DNA from: Paracoccaceae bacterium
GTDB lineage: Bacteria > Pseudomonadota > Alphaproteobacteria > Rhodobacterales > Rhodobacteraceae
DNA length: 64,000 nt
Assembly (NCBI GenBank): GCA_030148005.1
Contig: JASBUI010000006.1
Location: 124,001-188,000 of the forward strand
Reading direction: 5' to 3'
A model generated the notes under the pieces. The model had not been told where the DNA came from. It did no database searches and saw nothing but the letters and a program-made list of their open reading frames with translations. Numbering within the stretch: the stretch's first letter is position 1; each line of letters starts with the position of its first letter. Below, piece after piece: positions 8,862 through 21,053 of this stretch. Both the position numbers and the translations under genes were made by a program.

Positions 8862-11788
8862 GACTGGACGGCAAGGGCCTGATTGACCGCCAGAAGCCGC
8901 TGAGTTTCGGCTTTGACGGGCGCCCGATTGCAGGGTTTGAAGGCGACACGGTGGCCTCGGCCCTTTTGGCCAATGGTGTTCGGCTGGTGGGCCGGTCCTT
9001 TAAGTACCACCGACCGCGCGGCATTCTGAGCGCAGGCTCGGAAGAGCCGAACGCCCTGTTGCAGGTGGGGCGCGGCGCCGCCTCTGTTCCCAATGTCAGG
9101 GCAACGGTGCAAGAGATTTACGAGGGGCTTGAGGTTGCCAGCCAGAACCGCTGGCCTTCGCTGAAGTTCGATCTGCTGGGCGTCAACGATCTGGCTGCGC
9201 CGTTTTTGTCGGCGGGTTTTTACTACAAGACCTTCATGTGGCCCCGCGCTTTTTGGGAGCGTGTTTATGAGCCGATCATCCGCCGCGCGGCGGGTTTGGG
9301 CGCGCTTTCAGGCGCTCACAACGAAGACCTTTACGAAAAGGCCTTTGCCCATTGCGATCTTCTGGTGATCGGCGCGGGGCCTTGTGGGTTGATGGCGGCG
9401 CTAGTGGCGGCGCGCGCAGGCGCTGACGTGATACTGGCCGACGAAGATAGCATGTTTGGCGGGCGCCTTCTGGCCGAAGAAGGCGAAGTTGGCGGCATGC
9501 CCGGCGCCGAATGGGCAAAAGGCGCGGTGCGGGAACTGGCCGCGATGGACAACGTGCGCCTGATGCCGCGCACAACGGTCACCGGCGCCTATGATCAGGG
9601 CACTTATGGGGCCTTGGAACGGGTGGCGCTTCACAAGGCCCCGGGTGGCGCGGCCCCGCGAGAGTGTTTCTGGCGCATCGTTGCGCGCCGGGCGATCCTT
9701 GCGGCCGGTGCAATAGAGCGCCCGATCGCCTTTGCCGGAAACGACAGGCCGGGCGTCATGATGGCAGGGGCCGTGCGGGCCTATCTTCATCGCTGGGGCG
9801 TTGCCCCGGGCCGAAAGGTCGCCCTCTTTTGCAACAACGACGACGCGCATAGGACCGCCCAAGATCTAAGCCGGGCCGGTGTCGACGTGGCGGCCGTGAT
9901 CGATGCGCGCGGCGAGGCAGAGGCTGGCGGCGACTATCCGGTCTATACCGGCGCCCATGTGATCGGAACGCGGGGCCGGACAGGGCTGCGTGAAATCACG
10001 CTTCGGCACAGCGGCGGCACCGCGCGTATCAAGGCCGATTGCCTTGCGATGTCGGGGGGCTGGAACCCTTCGGTTCACCTGACGTGCCACACGGGCGCGC
10101 GGCCGGTCTGGAACGAAAAGATCGCGGCGTTCGTTCCGGCCGAAGCTGCGGTTGAAGGGCTGATCCCCGCAGGCGCGGCGGCGGGCGAGTTTTCAACCGC
10201 CGGCTGCCTTGCCGATGGCAAACGTGCGGCGCGCCAGGCGTTGGCCGCGCTGGGGCTAAAGCCAGGCCGGACAAGGCTGCCAGAGGCAGAGGACAGCGCC
10301 GGCGGGGTAGAGCCTTTGTGGCATGTCCCCGGACCGGGGCGCGCGTTTCTTGATTTTCAGAACGATGTTTCGGTCAAGGATGTCGCGCTGGCGGCGCGCG
10401 AAAATTATGCCTCAGTCGAGCATATGAAGCGCTACACCACGCAAGGCATGGCAACCGATCAGGGCAAGACATCGAACATCGGGGCGCTTGCCATTCTGGC
10501 CGACGCCACGGGGCGCTCGATCCCGCAGACCGGCACGACAACCTTTCGTCCGCCGTTTTCGCCAGTATCCATCGCCGCGATGGGCGCGGGCGCGCAAGGC
10601 AAGGGGTTCGCGCCAGAGCGGTTCACGACTTCGCACGCGGCCAGCGTGGGTGCAGGCGCGCCGGTGATCGAGGCGGGGCTGTGGTATCGACCTTCCTACT
10701 TTCCGCAGGAAGGCGAGGTGAACTGGCGCCAGTCCTGTGATCGCGAAGTGATGATGGTGCGTCAGGCCGTGGGCATCTGCGATGTATCCACCTTGGGCAA
10801 GATCGACATTCAGGGCCCGGACGCTGCGGCTTTTCTGGACTTTGTCTATACCAACACATTTTCGACCCTCAAGGTTGGGCGCGTGCGGTACGGGATCATG
10901 CTTCGCGAGGATGGCCATGTCATGGACGATGGCACGACCGCGCGTCTGGGCGATGAGCACTATGTCATGACGACAACCACCGCTGCGGCGGGACAAGTCA
11001 TGCGCCACCTTGAGTTTGTGCACCAGTGTCTGGCACCGCAGATGAACGTCCGCTTCGTGTCGGTGACCGAACAATGGGCGCAGTTTGCGGTTGCGGGCCC
11101 TCTTGCCCGAAAGCTTTTGAGCGAGGTTCTTGATAGCCCCATCGACAACGAAAGCTGGCCCTTCATGGCCTGTGGGCCGGTTCAAGTGGGCGGCTGCGCA
11201 GGTCGGCTTTTCAGGATCTCGTTTTCGGGTGAGCATGCCTATGAGATCGCGGTGCCCAGCCGCTTTGGCCCGGCGCTGTTTGATCTGCTTGTGGCACGTG
11301 CGCGCGCGCTGGGCGGCGGGCCTTACGGCATGGAAGCGCTGAACGTTCTGCGCATCGAAAAGGGCTTCATCACCCACGCCGAAATACATGGCCGCGTCAC
11401 GGCTTTCGACATCGGAATGCAAGGCATGATTTCGCCCGCCAAGGACTGTATCGGCAAGGTCATGGCCACGCGTCCGGGCCTTCTTGGCGAAGGGCGCGAA
11501 CAATTGGTTGGGCTGCGCCCGACTGGCGCGGTCAAGCAACTGACGGCGGGCGCGCATATCTTTGAGCCGGAAGCAGAGGCGATCCGCGCCAATGCTCAGG
11601 GCTATACCACATCCGTAGGTTTTTCCCCGACTTTCCAAAGCTTTCTGGCGCTGGGCTTTCTTCGCAACGGCCGCGCGCGGCATGGCCAGACGGTCCGTAT
11701 CGTCGATCACCTGAGGCAGGTGGAAACGCTGGCCGAGGTTTGCGATCCTGTATTTCTTGATCCCAAAGGAGAGCGTGTCCGTGGCTGA
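8858..11788 (+). CDS. soxA: Sarcosine oxidase subunit alpha
   Basis: ORF 8759..11788; the family start 'LRLDGKGLIDRQKPLSFGFDG' corresponds to a TTG at 8858 overlapping the soxD stop. C-terminal aminomethyltransferase-like domain ('GICDVSTLGKIDIQGPDAAAFLDFVYTN'). Confidence 0.94.
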   Translation: MRLDGKGLIDRQKPLSFGFDGRPIAGFEGDTVASALLANGVRLVGRSFKYHRPRGILSAGSEEPNALLQVGRGAASVPNVRATVQEIYEGLEVASQNRWPSLKFDLLGVNDLAAPFLSAGFYYKTFMWPRAFWERVYEPIIRRAAGLGALSGAHNEDLYEKAFAHCDLLVIGAGPCGLMAALVAARAGADVILADEDSMFGGRLLAEEGEVGGMPGAEWAKGAVRELAAMDNVRLMPRTTVTGAYDQGTYGALERVALHKAPGGAAPRECFWRIVARRAILAAGAIERPIAFAGNDRPGVMMAGAVRAYLHRWGVAPGRKVALFCNNDDAHRTAQDLSRAGVDVAAVIDARGEAEAGGDYPVYTGAHVIGTRGRTGLREITLRHSGGTARIKADCLAMSGGWNPSVHLTCHTGARPVWNEKIAAFVPAEAAVEGLIPAGAAAGEFSTAGCLADGKRAARQALAALGLKPGRTRLPEAEDSAGGVEPLWHVPGPGRAFLDFQNDVSVKDVALAARENYASVEHMKRYTTQGMATDQGKTSNIGALAILADATGRSIPQTGTTTFRPPFSPVSIAAMGAGAQGKGFAPERFTTSHAASVGAGAPVIEAGLWYRPSYFPQEGEVNWRQSCDREVMMVRQAVGICDVSTLGKIDIQGPDAAAFLDFVYTNTFSTLKVGRVRYGIMLREDGHVMDDGTTARLGDEHYVMTTTTAAAGQVMRHLEFVHQCLAPQMNVRFVSVTEQWAQFAVAGPLARKLLSEVLDSPIDNESWPFMACGPVQVGGCAGRLFRISFSGEHAYEIAVPSRFGPALFDLLVARARALGGGPYGMEALNVLRIEKGFITHAEIHGRVTAFDIGMQGMISPAKDCIGKVMATRPGLLGEGREQLVGLRPTGAVKQLTAGAHIFEPEAEAIRANAQGYTTSVGFSPTFQSFLALGFLRNGRARHGQTVRIVDHLRQVETLAEVCDPVFLDPKGERVRG

Positions 11789-12356
11789 TCTGATCGAAAC
11801 TTCCGCCTCGGCGGGGCTTTTGCCGGTAACGATCGGCAATGTAACCCTGCAAGATGTTGCACCGGGCGCGATCGCATCGGTTGCGCCGCTGAGCGGGGCC
11901 GAAAAATCAACCTCGGCGGCGCTGAAAAAGCACTGCGGTGCGGCCTTTCCCGCCGCAGGGCGCGTGGCCGGGGGTGCGGGCGGTCTGCGCGCGATCTGGT
12001 CGGGCAGGGGGCAGGCGCTGGTCATGGCGGAGGCCCCCGGCGATCTGGCCGGTGAACTGGCGATCTTGCTGAAAGGCAAGGCCGCCGTGACCGATCAAAG
12101 CGACGCATGGACAACTCTTGCCCTTCAAGGCCGCGATGTTCGCCGGGTTCTGGCCCGCCTGACGCCCCTTGATTTGCGCCCCGCCACCTTTGGCCGGGGT
12201 CAGACCGCCCGATCCACTTTGGTGCATATGATGGCCGTCATAACCTGCACCGCCGCGGACCGGTTTGAGATCATGGTCATGCGCTCAATGACACAAAGCG
12301 CGGTGCATGACATAACCCGCGCCATGCAAGGATTGGCCGCCAGAGCGGCGCTTTAG
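11781..12356 (+). CDS. soxG: Sarcosine oxidase subunit gamma
   Basis: GTG start at 11781 overlapping the soxA stop; 'VADLIETSASAGLLPVTIGNVTLQDVAPGAIASVAPLSG', SoxG-like, last gene of the soxBDAG order. Confidence 0.9.
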   Translation: MADLIETSASAGLLPVTIGNVTLQDVAPGAIASVAPLSGAEKSTSAALKKHCGAAFPAAGRVAGGAGGLRAIWSGRGQALVMAEAPGDLAGELAILLKGKAAVTDQSDAWTTLALQGRDVRRVLARLTPLDLRPATFGRGQTARSTLVHMMAVITCTAADRFEIMVMRSMTQSAVHDITRAMQGLAARAAL

Positions 12357-12452
12357 CGCGGCCCGACAAAGCGCTGGTCGGGGGCGGCAAACCCACCGGC
12401 GCGCCCCGCACGGTGGCTGGACTTTCGCCCGCCAGAGCCGCATATTATCGCG

Positions 12453-14423
12453 ATGAGCCTGCCCCCCGGATTCCTGGACGAGTTGCGTACCCGAACCTCC
12501 CTTTCGGCGGTTGTCGGGCGCAAGGTCATGTGGGATGCGCGCAAGTCCAATCAGCGCAAGGGCGACATGTGGGCGCCATGCCCCTTCCATCAGGAAAAAT
12601 CTGCAAGCTTTCACGTCGATGACCGCAAAGGGTTCTACTATTGCTTTGGCTGCCACGCCAAAGGTGACGCGATATCCTTCGTGCGCGAGACCGAGAACAT
12701 GGACTTTATGGAAGCGGTCGAACTTTTGGCGACAGAGGCCGGAATGCAGATGCCCGCGCGCGACCCACAAGCGCGCCAGCGGGCCGAAAAGCGCGACGGT
12801 CTGGCCGAGGTCATGGAGCAGGCGGTCAAATATTATCGCCTTCAGCTACAGACCGCATCTGCAGCGCAAGCGCGCGAATATCTAGCGGGCCGCGGCTTTG
12901 ACGATGCATCGCTTGCCCGGTGGGAAATCGGCTTTGCCCCCGATGCGCGCCAAGGCGTTCTGCAACATCTGAAGGGAAAGGGTGTTGAGCAAAAACAGGT
13001 CATTGATGCCGGTCTGGCCGCATCGGGCGACGATGGGCGCGCGCCCTTTGACCGTTTCCGTGGCCGCATCATATTTCCGATCCGCGACGCGCGCGGGCGC
13101 TGCATTGCGCTGGGCGGCCGGTCGATGGACCCCGCCGCGCGTGCCAAATACCTCAATTCGCCCGAAACCTCGCTGTTCGACAAGGGCCGCAGCCTGTTCA
13201 ACCACGGCCCCGCCCGAGAGGCCGCAGGCAAGGGCGAGCAACTGATCGTCGCCGAAGGCTACATGGATGTCATCGCGCTAAGCGAGGCAGGCTTTGGCGC
13301 CACCGTGGCCCCCTTGGGCACCGCCATTACCGAAGATCAGATCCGGATGCTCTGGCGCATCCACCCCGAACCGATCATCGCGCTTGATGGCGATACCGCA
13401 GGTCTGCGCGCGGCGATGCGGGTCATCGACACGGCCCTCCCACTACTGGAAGCCGGGCAGTCGCTGAGGTTCTGCATGATGCCAGAGGGGTTTGATCCCG
13501 ATGATCTTATCCGGGCCCAAGGGGCAGGGGCCATGCGTGCGCTGATCGAGACGGCGCAGCCGATGGTGAACCTGCTTTGGCAGCGTGAGACGGAAGGCAA
13601 GGTCTTTGACAGCCCCGAAAGGCGCGCGGCGCTGGACAAGTCCTTGCGCAGCGCGATCCGCGAAATCCGCGATCCGTCAATTCGCGCGCACTATGGCGAG
13701 GCGTTGAAAGAGCTGCGCCTTGATCTTTTCAACAGCTCGCGGCGCAGCGCCGCCGGGCCATCGCGCGATGGCCGCAGCGCTGGGCGGGGTTCGCGCACGC
13801 CGGGGCGCTGGCAGCCGCCTAGCACGGCGCGCGCAACCACCAAAACCTCGGCCCTAGTATCGCGCGGCGGCGGCGTCGAAGACTACTTGCGCGAGGCGGT
13901 GATCCTGGCGACATGCATCGCGACCCCCCAGGTGATTGAAGAGTTTGAAAGCGCGCTTGAAAACCTCGACATGGCCACGCCAGAGTTCCGCGACCTTAAG
14001 AATGCGGTCCTTGCAGGCGCGCATGATCCGGCCTTGCGGGAAAATATTTCTGCCGCCCTTGGGGCCGAATGCCTTGAAAACCTCTTTGCGCAACGCCACG
14101 TGGCAATCGCAGCAGCAGTGCGCAGCGCCGGCAATCTGGACATCGCCCGAACCTGCCTTGCCGAAGAACTTGCCAAACTGGAGGCACGGCGCGGCGCCGC
14201 CCGCGAAATCGAAGAGGCCGCATCGGATATCACGGATCTGGTGGATGAAGGGCTGACCTGGCGACTTGGCCAGGCCGCACAGGCCCTGCATCGCGCCGAA
14301 CGCAGCGAGAATGAAGACAAGACGGTTTATGACACCGCGCCCAACGGCGCCAAATTGAACCGCGAAGAGCAAAGCGCCCTCAATAGCCTTCTGGAACAAA
14401 TAGGCTACACCAAGCCACAGTGA
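12453..14423 (+). CDS. dnaG: DNA primase
   Basis: 'MSLPPGFLDELRTRTSLSAVVGRKVMWD...CPFHQEKSASFHVDDRKGFYYCFGCHAKGD' zinc-binding domain; TOPRIM 'VAEGYMDVIALSEAGF...LDGDTAG'. Confidence 0.98.
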   Translation: MSLPPGFLDELRTRTSLSAVVGRKVMWDARKSNQRKGDMWAPCPFHQEKSASFHVDDRKGFYYCFGCHAKGDAISFVRETENMDFMEAVELLATEAGMQMPARDPQARQRAEKRDGLAEVMEQAVKYYRLQLQTASAAQAREYLAGRGFDDASLARWEIGFAPDARQGVLQHLKGKGVEQKQVIDAGLAASGDDGRAPFDRFRGRIIFPIRDARGRCIALGGRSMDPAARAKYLNSPETSLFDKGRSLFNHGPAREAAGKGEQLIVAEGYMDVIALSEAGFGATVAPLGTAITEDQIRMLWRIHPEPIIALDGDTAGLRAAMRVIDTALPLLEAGQSLRFCMMPEGFDPDDLIRAQGAGAMRALIETAQPMVNLLWQRETEGKVFDSPERRAALDKSLRSAIREIRDPSIRAHYGEALKELRLDLFNSSRRSAAGPSRDGRSAGRGSRTPGRWQPPSTARATTKTSALVSRGGGVEDYLREAVILATCIATPQVIEEFESALENLDMATPEFRDLKNAVLAGAHDPALRENISAALGAECLENLFAQRHVAIAAAVRSAGNLDIARTCLAEELAKLEARRGAAREIEEAASDITDLVDEGLTWRLGQAAQALHRAERSENEDKTVYDTAPNGAKLNREEQSALNSLLEQIGYTKPQ

Positions 14424-14565
14424 TGAATGATCTGGCGGTTTGGTGAGGAAGAGGTAAAGAAATCAGGGTAAACGTATTTCCGAATCAGTGATTCGGGTTC
14501 ATGATTCGAAAATCCGAATCACTTTGCCGCGCGAAGTGAAGCAACGAACGCCAGGAGACTGACCT

Positions 14566-16551
<1,986 letters not shown>

Positions 16552-16576
16552 AGGCGAACGCGCCGCCAGAGGTAAG

Positions 16577-16604
16577 AAAAGAGCGCCACTTGGGCGCTCT
16601 TTTT
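16577..16604 (+). terminator. Rho-independent terminator of rpoD
   Basis: Stem GAGCGCC-ACTT-GGGCGCTC followed by TTTTT, 26 bp after the rpoD stop. Confidence 0.9.
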
Positions 16605-16607
16605 CGT

Positions 16608-16997
16608 TTAAGATACAGAAGCTTGCCGACCGCGAATAAGGTAGAGCATCAACAAAATGGCAAACAGCGCCGCGTTGAACATCGGGAAGGCCACCACGCC
16701 CACCGCCACAACGCCGGCGGTCAGGTAGTAAAGCCCAACCGCGAAATCGATGGCCTGGATCAGAACCATGTTTGTAATCCAAAAGCGCGAGGGGCTATCG
16801 CTTTGCGCCAACATGGCCATTCCAACGCCATAAGCCACAAAACGCGCGCCCAGCATTCCGATCATATATGCGTTGTCCGCCGCTGGCACCGTTAGCCCCA
16901 TCCAGCCATAGAACTGAAGCGGCGCGAAAAGCGTCAGCGCGCCCAGCACAAACTGCGACATGGCGATGACCCACAAAAGTATTCTTAGTCCCGGCAT
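16608..16997 (-). CDS. Hypothetical small membrane protein
   Basis: Start at 'MPGLRILLWVIAMSQFVLGALTLFAP'; about four predicted TM segments; divergent from an HxlR regulator. Confidence 0.7.
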   Translation of the reverse strand: MPGLRILLWVIAMSQFVLGALTLFAPLQFYGWMGLTVPAADNAYMIGMLGARFVAYGVGMAMLAQSDSPSRFWITNMVLIQAIDFAVGLYYLTAGVVAVGVVAFPMFNAALFAILLMLYLIRGRQASVS

Positions 16998-17046
16998 TGA
17001 ATTTCCTTTCCGATAAATTTTGCCTTTCGGGGATATGCGAAAGGAA

Positions 17047-17079
17047 GTATAAAAAAGGAAGTAGTAACCTTTTTTATAC
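17047..17079. promoter_or_regulatory. Perfect 12-bp inverted repeat, putative HxlR operator
   Basis: GTATAAAAAAGG-AAGTAGTAA-CCTTTTTTATAC in the divergent promoter between 16997(-) and 17101(+). Confidence 0.7.
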
Positions 17080-17100
17080 CTAAAGAAAGTTGCCCAAGCC

Positions 17101-17460
17101 GTGAAAAACCACGCAGCTGAATTCTTTGATTGCGGACCCGACTGCCCCGTCGCCCGCGCCCATGAGGTCCTTGGCGGCAAATGGACGACGCTTGTTTTTC
17201 GGGATCTTCTGTCCGGCACCAAGCGCTATTCAGAACTGCGCAGATCCCTTACCGGGATCAGCCCGCGCATGCTTGCCGCGCGCCTTGCGATGCTGGAAGA
17301 GAACGGGTTGATATCCAAGCGGATTTACCCGACCGTGCCGCCCAAGACAGAGTATTCCCTGACTGCGCTGGGGCATTCCATGGGGCCGGTTATATCGGCC
17401 ATGGCGGTCTTTGGCGCAACGCTGATGGAAGACCAGATGCGCAAGCAAAAGAAGGCGTAA
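17101..17460 (+). CDS. HxlR family winged-helix transcriptional regulator
   Basis: GTG start; 'CGPDCPVARAHEVLGGKWTTLVFRDLLSGTKRYSELRRSLTGISPRMLAARLAMLEENGLI' is HxlR-like. Confidence 0.93.
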   Translation: MKNHAAEFFDCGPDCPVARAHEVLGGKWTTLVFRDLLSGTKRYSELRRSLTGISPRMLAARLAMLEENGLISKRIYPTVPPKTEYSLTALGHSMGPVISAMAVFGATLMEDQMRKQKKA

Positions 17461-17465
17461 GGCCC

Positions 17466-17885
17466 TTGCAGAACGAATTCACGATCCAAACGCGCGGGCC
17501 AGGGCTCTATGAATTTACAGGCGAGGTTCGCAGCTGGCTGTCGCGCGCGGATGTCGCCTCTGGCCTGCTGACGCTATTTGTGCGCCACACCTCATGCTCG
17601 ATCCTCATTCAGGAAAACGCCGATCCCGAAGTGCAAACGGACCTGGCAGAGTTCTTTGCCCGTCTTGTTCCGCCTTCAACCGATCCGTCGATGTCTTATC
17701 TGACCCATACCTATGAAGGGCCAGACGATATGCCGGCCCATATCAAGGCCGCGCTGTTGCCCGTGAGTTTACAAATCCCGATCTTATCTGGCCAATTGAG
17801 GCTTGGAACGTGGCAGGGAATTTACCTTTTCGAACATCGCAGCGCCGGTCACCTTCGCAAGGTTGCGGCCCACATCAGTCCTTGA
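17466..17885 (+). CDS. YjbQ family protein (secondary thiamine-phosphate synthase type)
   Basis: 'GDVASGLLTLFVRHTSCSILIQENADPEVQTDL', 'LPVSLQIPILSGQLRLGTWQGIYLFEHR'. Probable TTG start at 17466. Confidence 0.9.
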   Translation: MQNEFTIQTRGPGLYEFTGEVRSWLSRADVASGLLTLFVRHTSCSILIQENADPEVQTDLAEFFARLVPPSTDPSMSYLTHTYEGPDDMPAHIKAALLPVSLQIPILSGQLRLGTWQGIYLFEHRSAGHLRKVAAHISP

Positions 17886-19244
17886 TCACAAGGCCACCGC
17901 ACCGTTCGCGACATCCCAAAGCAGCTTCATGTTCAGCGAAATCACGATGAAGGCAATGATCCAGCAGGCCGTGGTCAGCCACTTTGGCGCAGCAAGGCCG
18001 TTCATCTTTTCATTGTTGGAAGTGAACATCACTAGGGGAATGATCGCGAAGGGAAGCTGAAAACTCAGCACAACCTGACTAAGGACCAATAGCCGGGCAG
18101 TACCGCTTTCGCCGTAAAGCACCGTGACAAAGGCGGCCGGAATAATGGCGATGCCGCGCGTGATCAGACGCCGCGCCCAAGGCTTCATCTTGAACTGAAT
18201 AAAGCCTTCCATCACGATCTGGCCCGAAAGCGTGGCCGTCACGGTAGAGTTGAGGCCAGACGCCAAGAGGGCCACGGCGAAAAGGGCGGCGGCAATCGGC
18301 GCGCCCAAGGCAGGCCCAAGCAGGCGGTGCGCGTCCTGAATTTCAGCCACATCGAACTTACCCGCCGTGTGAAAGGCGGCAGCCGCCAGCACCAGAATAG
18401 AGGCGTTGATAAAGAGCGCGAACATCAGCGCAACGGTGGAATCTATCGTGCCGAGCCGGATCGCTTCCAGCTTTTCAGCGTCGGTTTTTCCGATGCGGCG
18501 CGTCTGGATAACGGCCGAATGCAGGTAAAGGTTATGCGGCATCACGGTCGCGCCGATGATCCCCAGAGCGAGGTAAAGCATGGCAGGGGACTGCACGATG
18601 CGCCCGTCAGGGATAAAGCCGCGCATGACATCACCGATGACCGGAGCGGCATAGAACATCTGAATTGCAAAGCTGACCGCGATGACCAGCGTCAGGCCGA
18701 TGACAACGGCCTCCATCCACCTAAAGCCGCGCCCCTGCAGCCAAAGGATCAGGAACACATCCATAGCCGTCAGAACGACGCCGATTTCCAGCGGTATCCC
18801 GAACAGCAGGTTCAGGCCGATCGCGGTGCCGATAACCTCTGCCAGATCGGTTGCGATGATAGCCCCTTCGGCAAGAACCCACATGATATTGCCGACGACG
18901 GGATGAAACGCATCCCTACAGGCCTGCGCAAGGTCCCGGCCGCTGGCAATCCCCAGACGCAGGCTAAGCGCCTGCAGAAGGATCGCCATGACGTTCGACA
19001 TAAGCGCGACGGACAAAAGCGTGTACCCAAAGGCGGATCCACCTGCCAGCGACGTGGCCCAGTTACCCGGATCCATATAGCCGACCGCAACCAGATACCC
19101 CGGACCGAAAAAGGCCAGAAAGCGCCGAACATGCGTGGCGCCACCAACTTTTACGCTGCCGTGGGACTCGGGCAGAGAGTTAAGCTCTCCCTTGCTCCGC
19201 CAGCCGTTCGTGGATGCCTCATGGGTTCGTTTAAGCAATTTCAT
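17886..19244 (-). CDS. mntH: Nramp family divalent metal (Mn2+) transporter
   Basis: '[33 protein letters not shown]' (DPGN), '[20 protein letters not shown]' (MPH motif). Confidence 0.96.
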   Translation of the reverse strand: MKLLKRTHEASTNGWRSKGELNSLPESHGSVKVGGATHVRRFLAFFGPGYLVAVGYMDPGNWATSLAGGSAFGYTLLSVALMSNVMAILLQALSLRLGIASGRDLAQACRDAFHPVVGNIMWVLAEGAIIATDLAEVIGTAIGLNLLFGIPLEIGVVLTAMDVFLILWLQGRGFRWMEAVVIGLTLVIAVSFAIQMFYAAPVIGDVMRGFIPDGRIVQSPAMLYLALGIIGATVMPHNLYLHSAVIQTRRIGKTDAEKLEAIRLGTIDSTVALMFALFINASILVLAAAAFHTAGKFDVAEIQDAHRLLGPALGAPIAAALFAVALLASGLNSTVTATLSGQIVMEGFIQFKMKPWARRLITRGIAIIPAAFVTVLYGESGTARLLVLSQVVLSFQLPFAIIPLVMFTSNNEKMNGLAAPKWLTTACWIIAFIVISLNMKLLWDVANGAVAL

Positions 19245-19479
19245 TTGCCTCTAGTTGCGAATGGTTCTTAGTTTCATTAAGTCCGCCCCAAGGGATCGTC
19301 AAGGCCACAAACGCCCGCCGGTTGCACCGAAGGCGACGAATATTCCCAAAGCGCTGCGGATGGGCCGGAAAGTTCAGTTGGAATCAGCATATAGCGGCGC
19401 GAAATCACCTCTACCCAAAGCTTAGCCGCCCCCCTATAGTGACTGTGGAAATCCAGGATCTTGGACCAATGGAGGGGCC

Positions 19480-19947
19480 ATGCGCTGTCCGTTTTGCGGA
19501 AACATAGACACTCAGGTGAAGGATTCACGCCCGGCTGAGGACCACGTAGCGATCCGGCGCAGGCGGTTCTGTCCTGCTTGCGGTGGCCGCTTTACGACCT
19601 ATGAACGTGTGCAACTGCGCGATCTGGTCGTCATAAAGTCAAACGGACGCCGCGAGGATTTTGACCGCGCGAAACTGGAACGCTCGATCCGTATCGCTTT
19701 GCAGAAACGCCCCGTCGAACCTGAACGGATGGACCAGATGACATCCGGCATCGTGCGGCGGCTTGAAAGCCTTGGCGAGACGGACATCCAGTCCAAGACG
19801 ATCGGTGAGATCGTGATGGAAGCTCTGGCGCGGATCGATACCGTCGCCTACGTGCGCTTTGCCAGCGTCTACAAGAACTTCCAGGCCGCGGATGACTTCG
19901 ACAAGTTCGTAAGTGAGCTGCGCCCACCGACCCAACCGGAAGAGTGA
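19480..19947 (+). CDS. nrdR: Transcriptional repressor NrdR
   Basis: '[49 protein letters not shown]' NrdR zinc ribbon plus ATP-cone. Confidence 0.98.
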   Translation: MRCPFCGNIDTQVKDSRPAEDHVAIRRRRFCPACGGRFTTYERVQLRDLVVIKSNGRREDFDRAKLERSIRIALQKRPVEPERMDQMTSGIVRRLESLGETDIQSKTIGEIVMEALARIDTVAYVRFASVYKNFQAADDFDKFVSELRPPTQPEE

Positions 19948-21053
19948 GCGCCGCCGATACCCGCTTTATGACGCTTGCGCTGTCCTTGGGACGGCGCGGG
20001 CTTGGCCGCACTTGGCCCAATCCGGCGGTCGGGGCGGTGATTGTGAAAGACGGGCGCATTGTCGGTCGCGGCTGGACCCAGCCGGGCGGACGCCCGCATG
20101 CCGAGGTTGTGGCGCTTGCTCAGGCGGGCAAGGCCGCGAAAGGCGCCACGCTTTACGTCACGCTTGAACCCTGTTCGCACGAAGGTAAATCGCCCCCCTG
20201 CGCCGATGCGATCGTTGCCGCCGGCATCGCGCGCGTTGTCTCTGCGATCGAAGATCCCGATCCACGCGTGTCAGGGCAGGGGCACGAAAGGCTTCGCCGT
20301 GCCGGCGTTTCGTTGACGATTGGGACCTGCGCCGATCAGGCCCGCGCCGATCACGCAGGGTTTCTGCTACGCCAAAAAGACGGACGCCCGTTTGTGACGC
20401 TCAAACTGGCAAGCTCTTTTGACGGCCGGATTGCCACCGGCGCCGGGGAAAGCCAGTGGATCACTGGCCCCGAGGCGCGGCGTATGGTTCACGCCCTGCG
20501 GGCCAGCCACGACGCCGTTCTGGTTGGCGGGGGAACCGCGCGCGCCGATGATCCGCTGCTGACGGTGCGGGGGCTTGGCATTCAGCATCAACCGGTGCGC
20601 ATCGTGGCCTCACGCCGCCTTAAACTGCCCGAAGAGGGGGCGATGGCGGCCAGTGCAGGCAAGCACCCGCTTTGGATAATGCATGGCACCAAGGCCGCTG
20701 CGGGCAAAAGGGCCTTGTGGGAGGCCAAGGGCGCGCGTTGCCTTGCCGTGCCTGTCGCCGATGCCGGCTATATCGATGCCGCCGCCATGCTGAAGGTCTT
20801 GGCAGGCGAGGGCATTACGCGCGTCTTTTGCGAAGGCGGCGGCGCGCTTGCGGCCTCTCTTTTGCAGGACGGTCTGGTGGATGAACTTGTCGGCTTTACC
20901 GCCGGGCTGGCGCTTGGGGCCGAGGGGCGCCCGTCTTTGGGGCCTATGGGGCTGGCGCGACTGGATGAGGCGCCGCGCTTTGACCTGATCGAGACGCGCG
21001 CGATCGGGGCGGACGTCATGCACCGCTGGCAAAGGCGCAAAGCGCAGCTCTAG
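19944..21053 (+). CDS. ribD: Bifunctional diaminohydroxyphosphoribosylaminopyrimidine deaminase / 5-amino-6-(5-phosphoribosylamino)uracil reductase
   Basis: '[37 protein letters not shown]', '[22 protein letters not shown]'. Confidence 0.97.
   Translation: MSAADTRFMTLALSLGRRGLGRTWPNPAVGAVIVKDGRIVGRGWTQPGGRPHAEVVALAQAGKAAKGATLYVTLEPCSHEGKSPPCADAIVAAGIARVVSAIEDPDPRVSGQGHERLRRAGVSLTIGTCADQARADHAGFLLRQKDGRPFVTLKLASSFDGRIATGAGESQWITGPEARRMVHALRASHDAVLVGGGTARADDPLLTVRGLGIQHQPVRIVASRRLKLPEEGAMAASAGKHPLWIMHGTKAAAGKRALWEAKGARCLAVPVADAGYIDAAAMLKVLAGEGITRVFCEGGGALAASLLQDGLVDELVGFTAGLALGAEGRPSLGPMGLARLDEAPRFDLIETRAIGADVMHRWQRRKAQL

Noticed and set aside
10412-12079. 555-aa minus-strand ORF opposite soxA
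   Set aside because: Antisense shadow ORF of a recognised sarcosine oxidase alpha gene in GC-rich DNA; composition is Arg/Ala/His-rich with no family motif.
19245-19290. Mur/Irr-like metal box upstream of mntH (ACTAAGAACCATTCGCAAC)
   Set aside because: Only weak partial symmetry; not convincing without comparative data.
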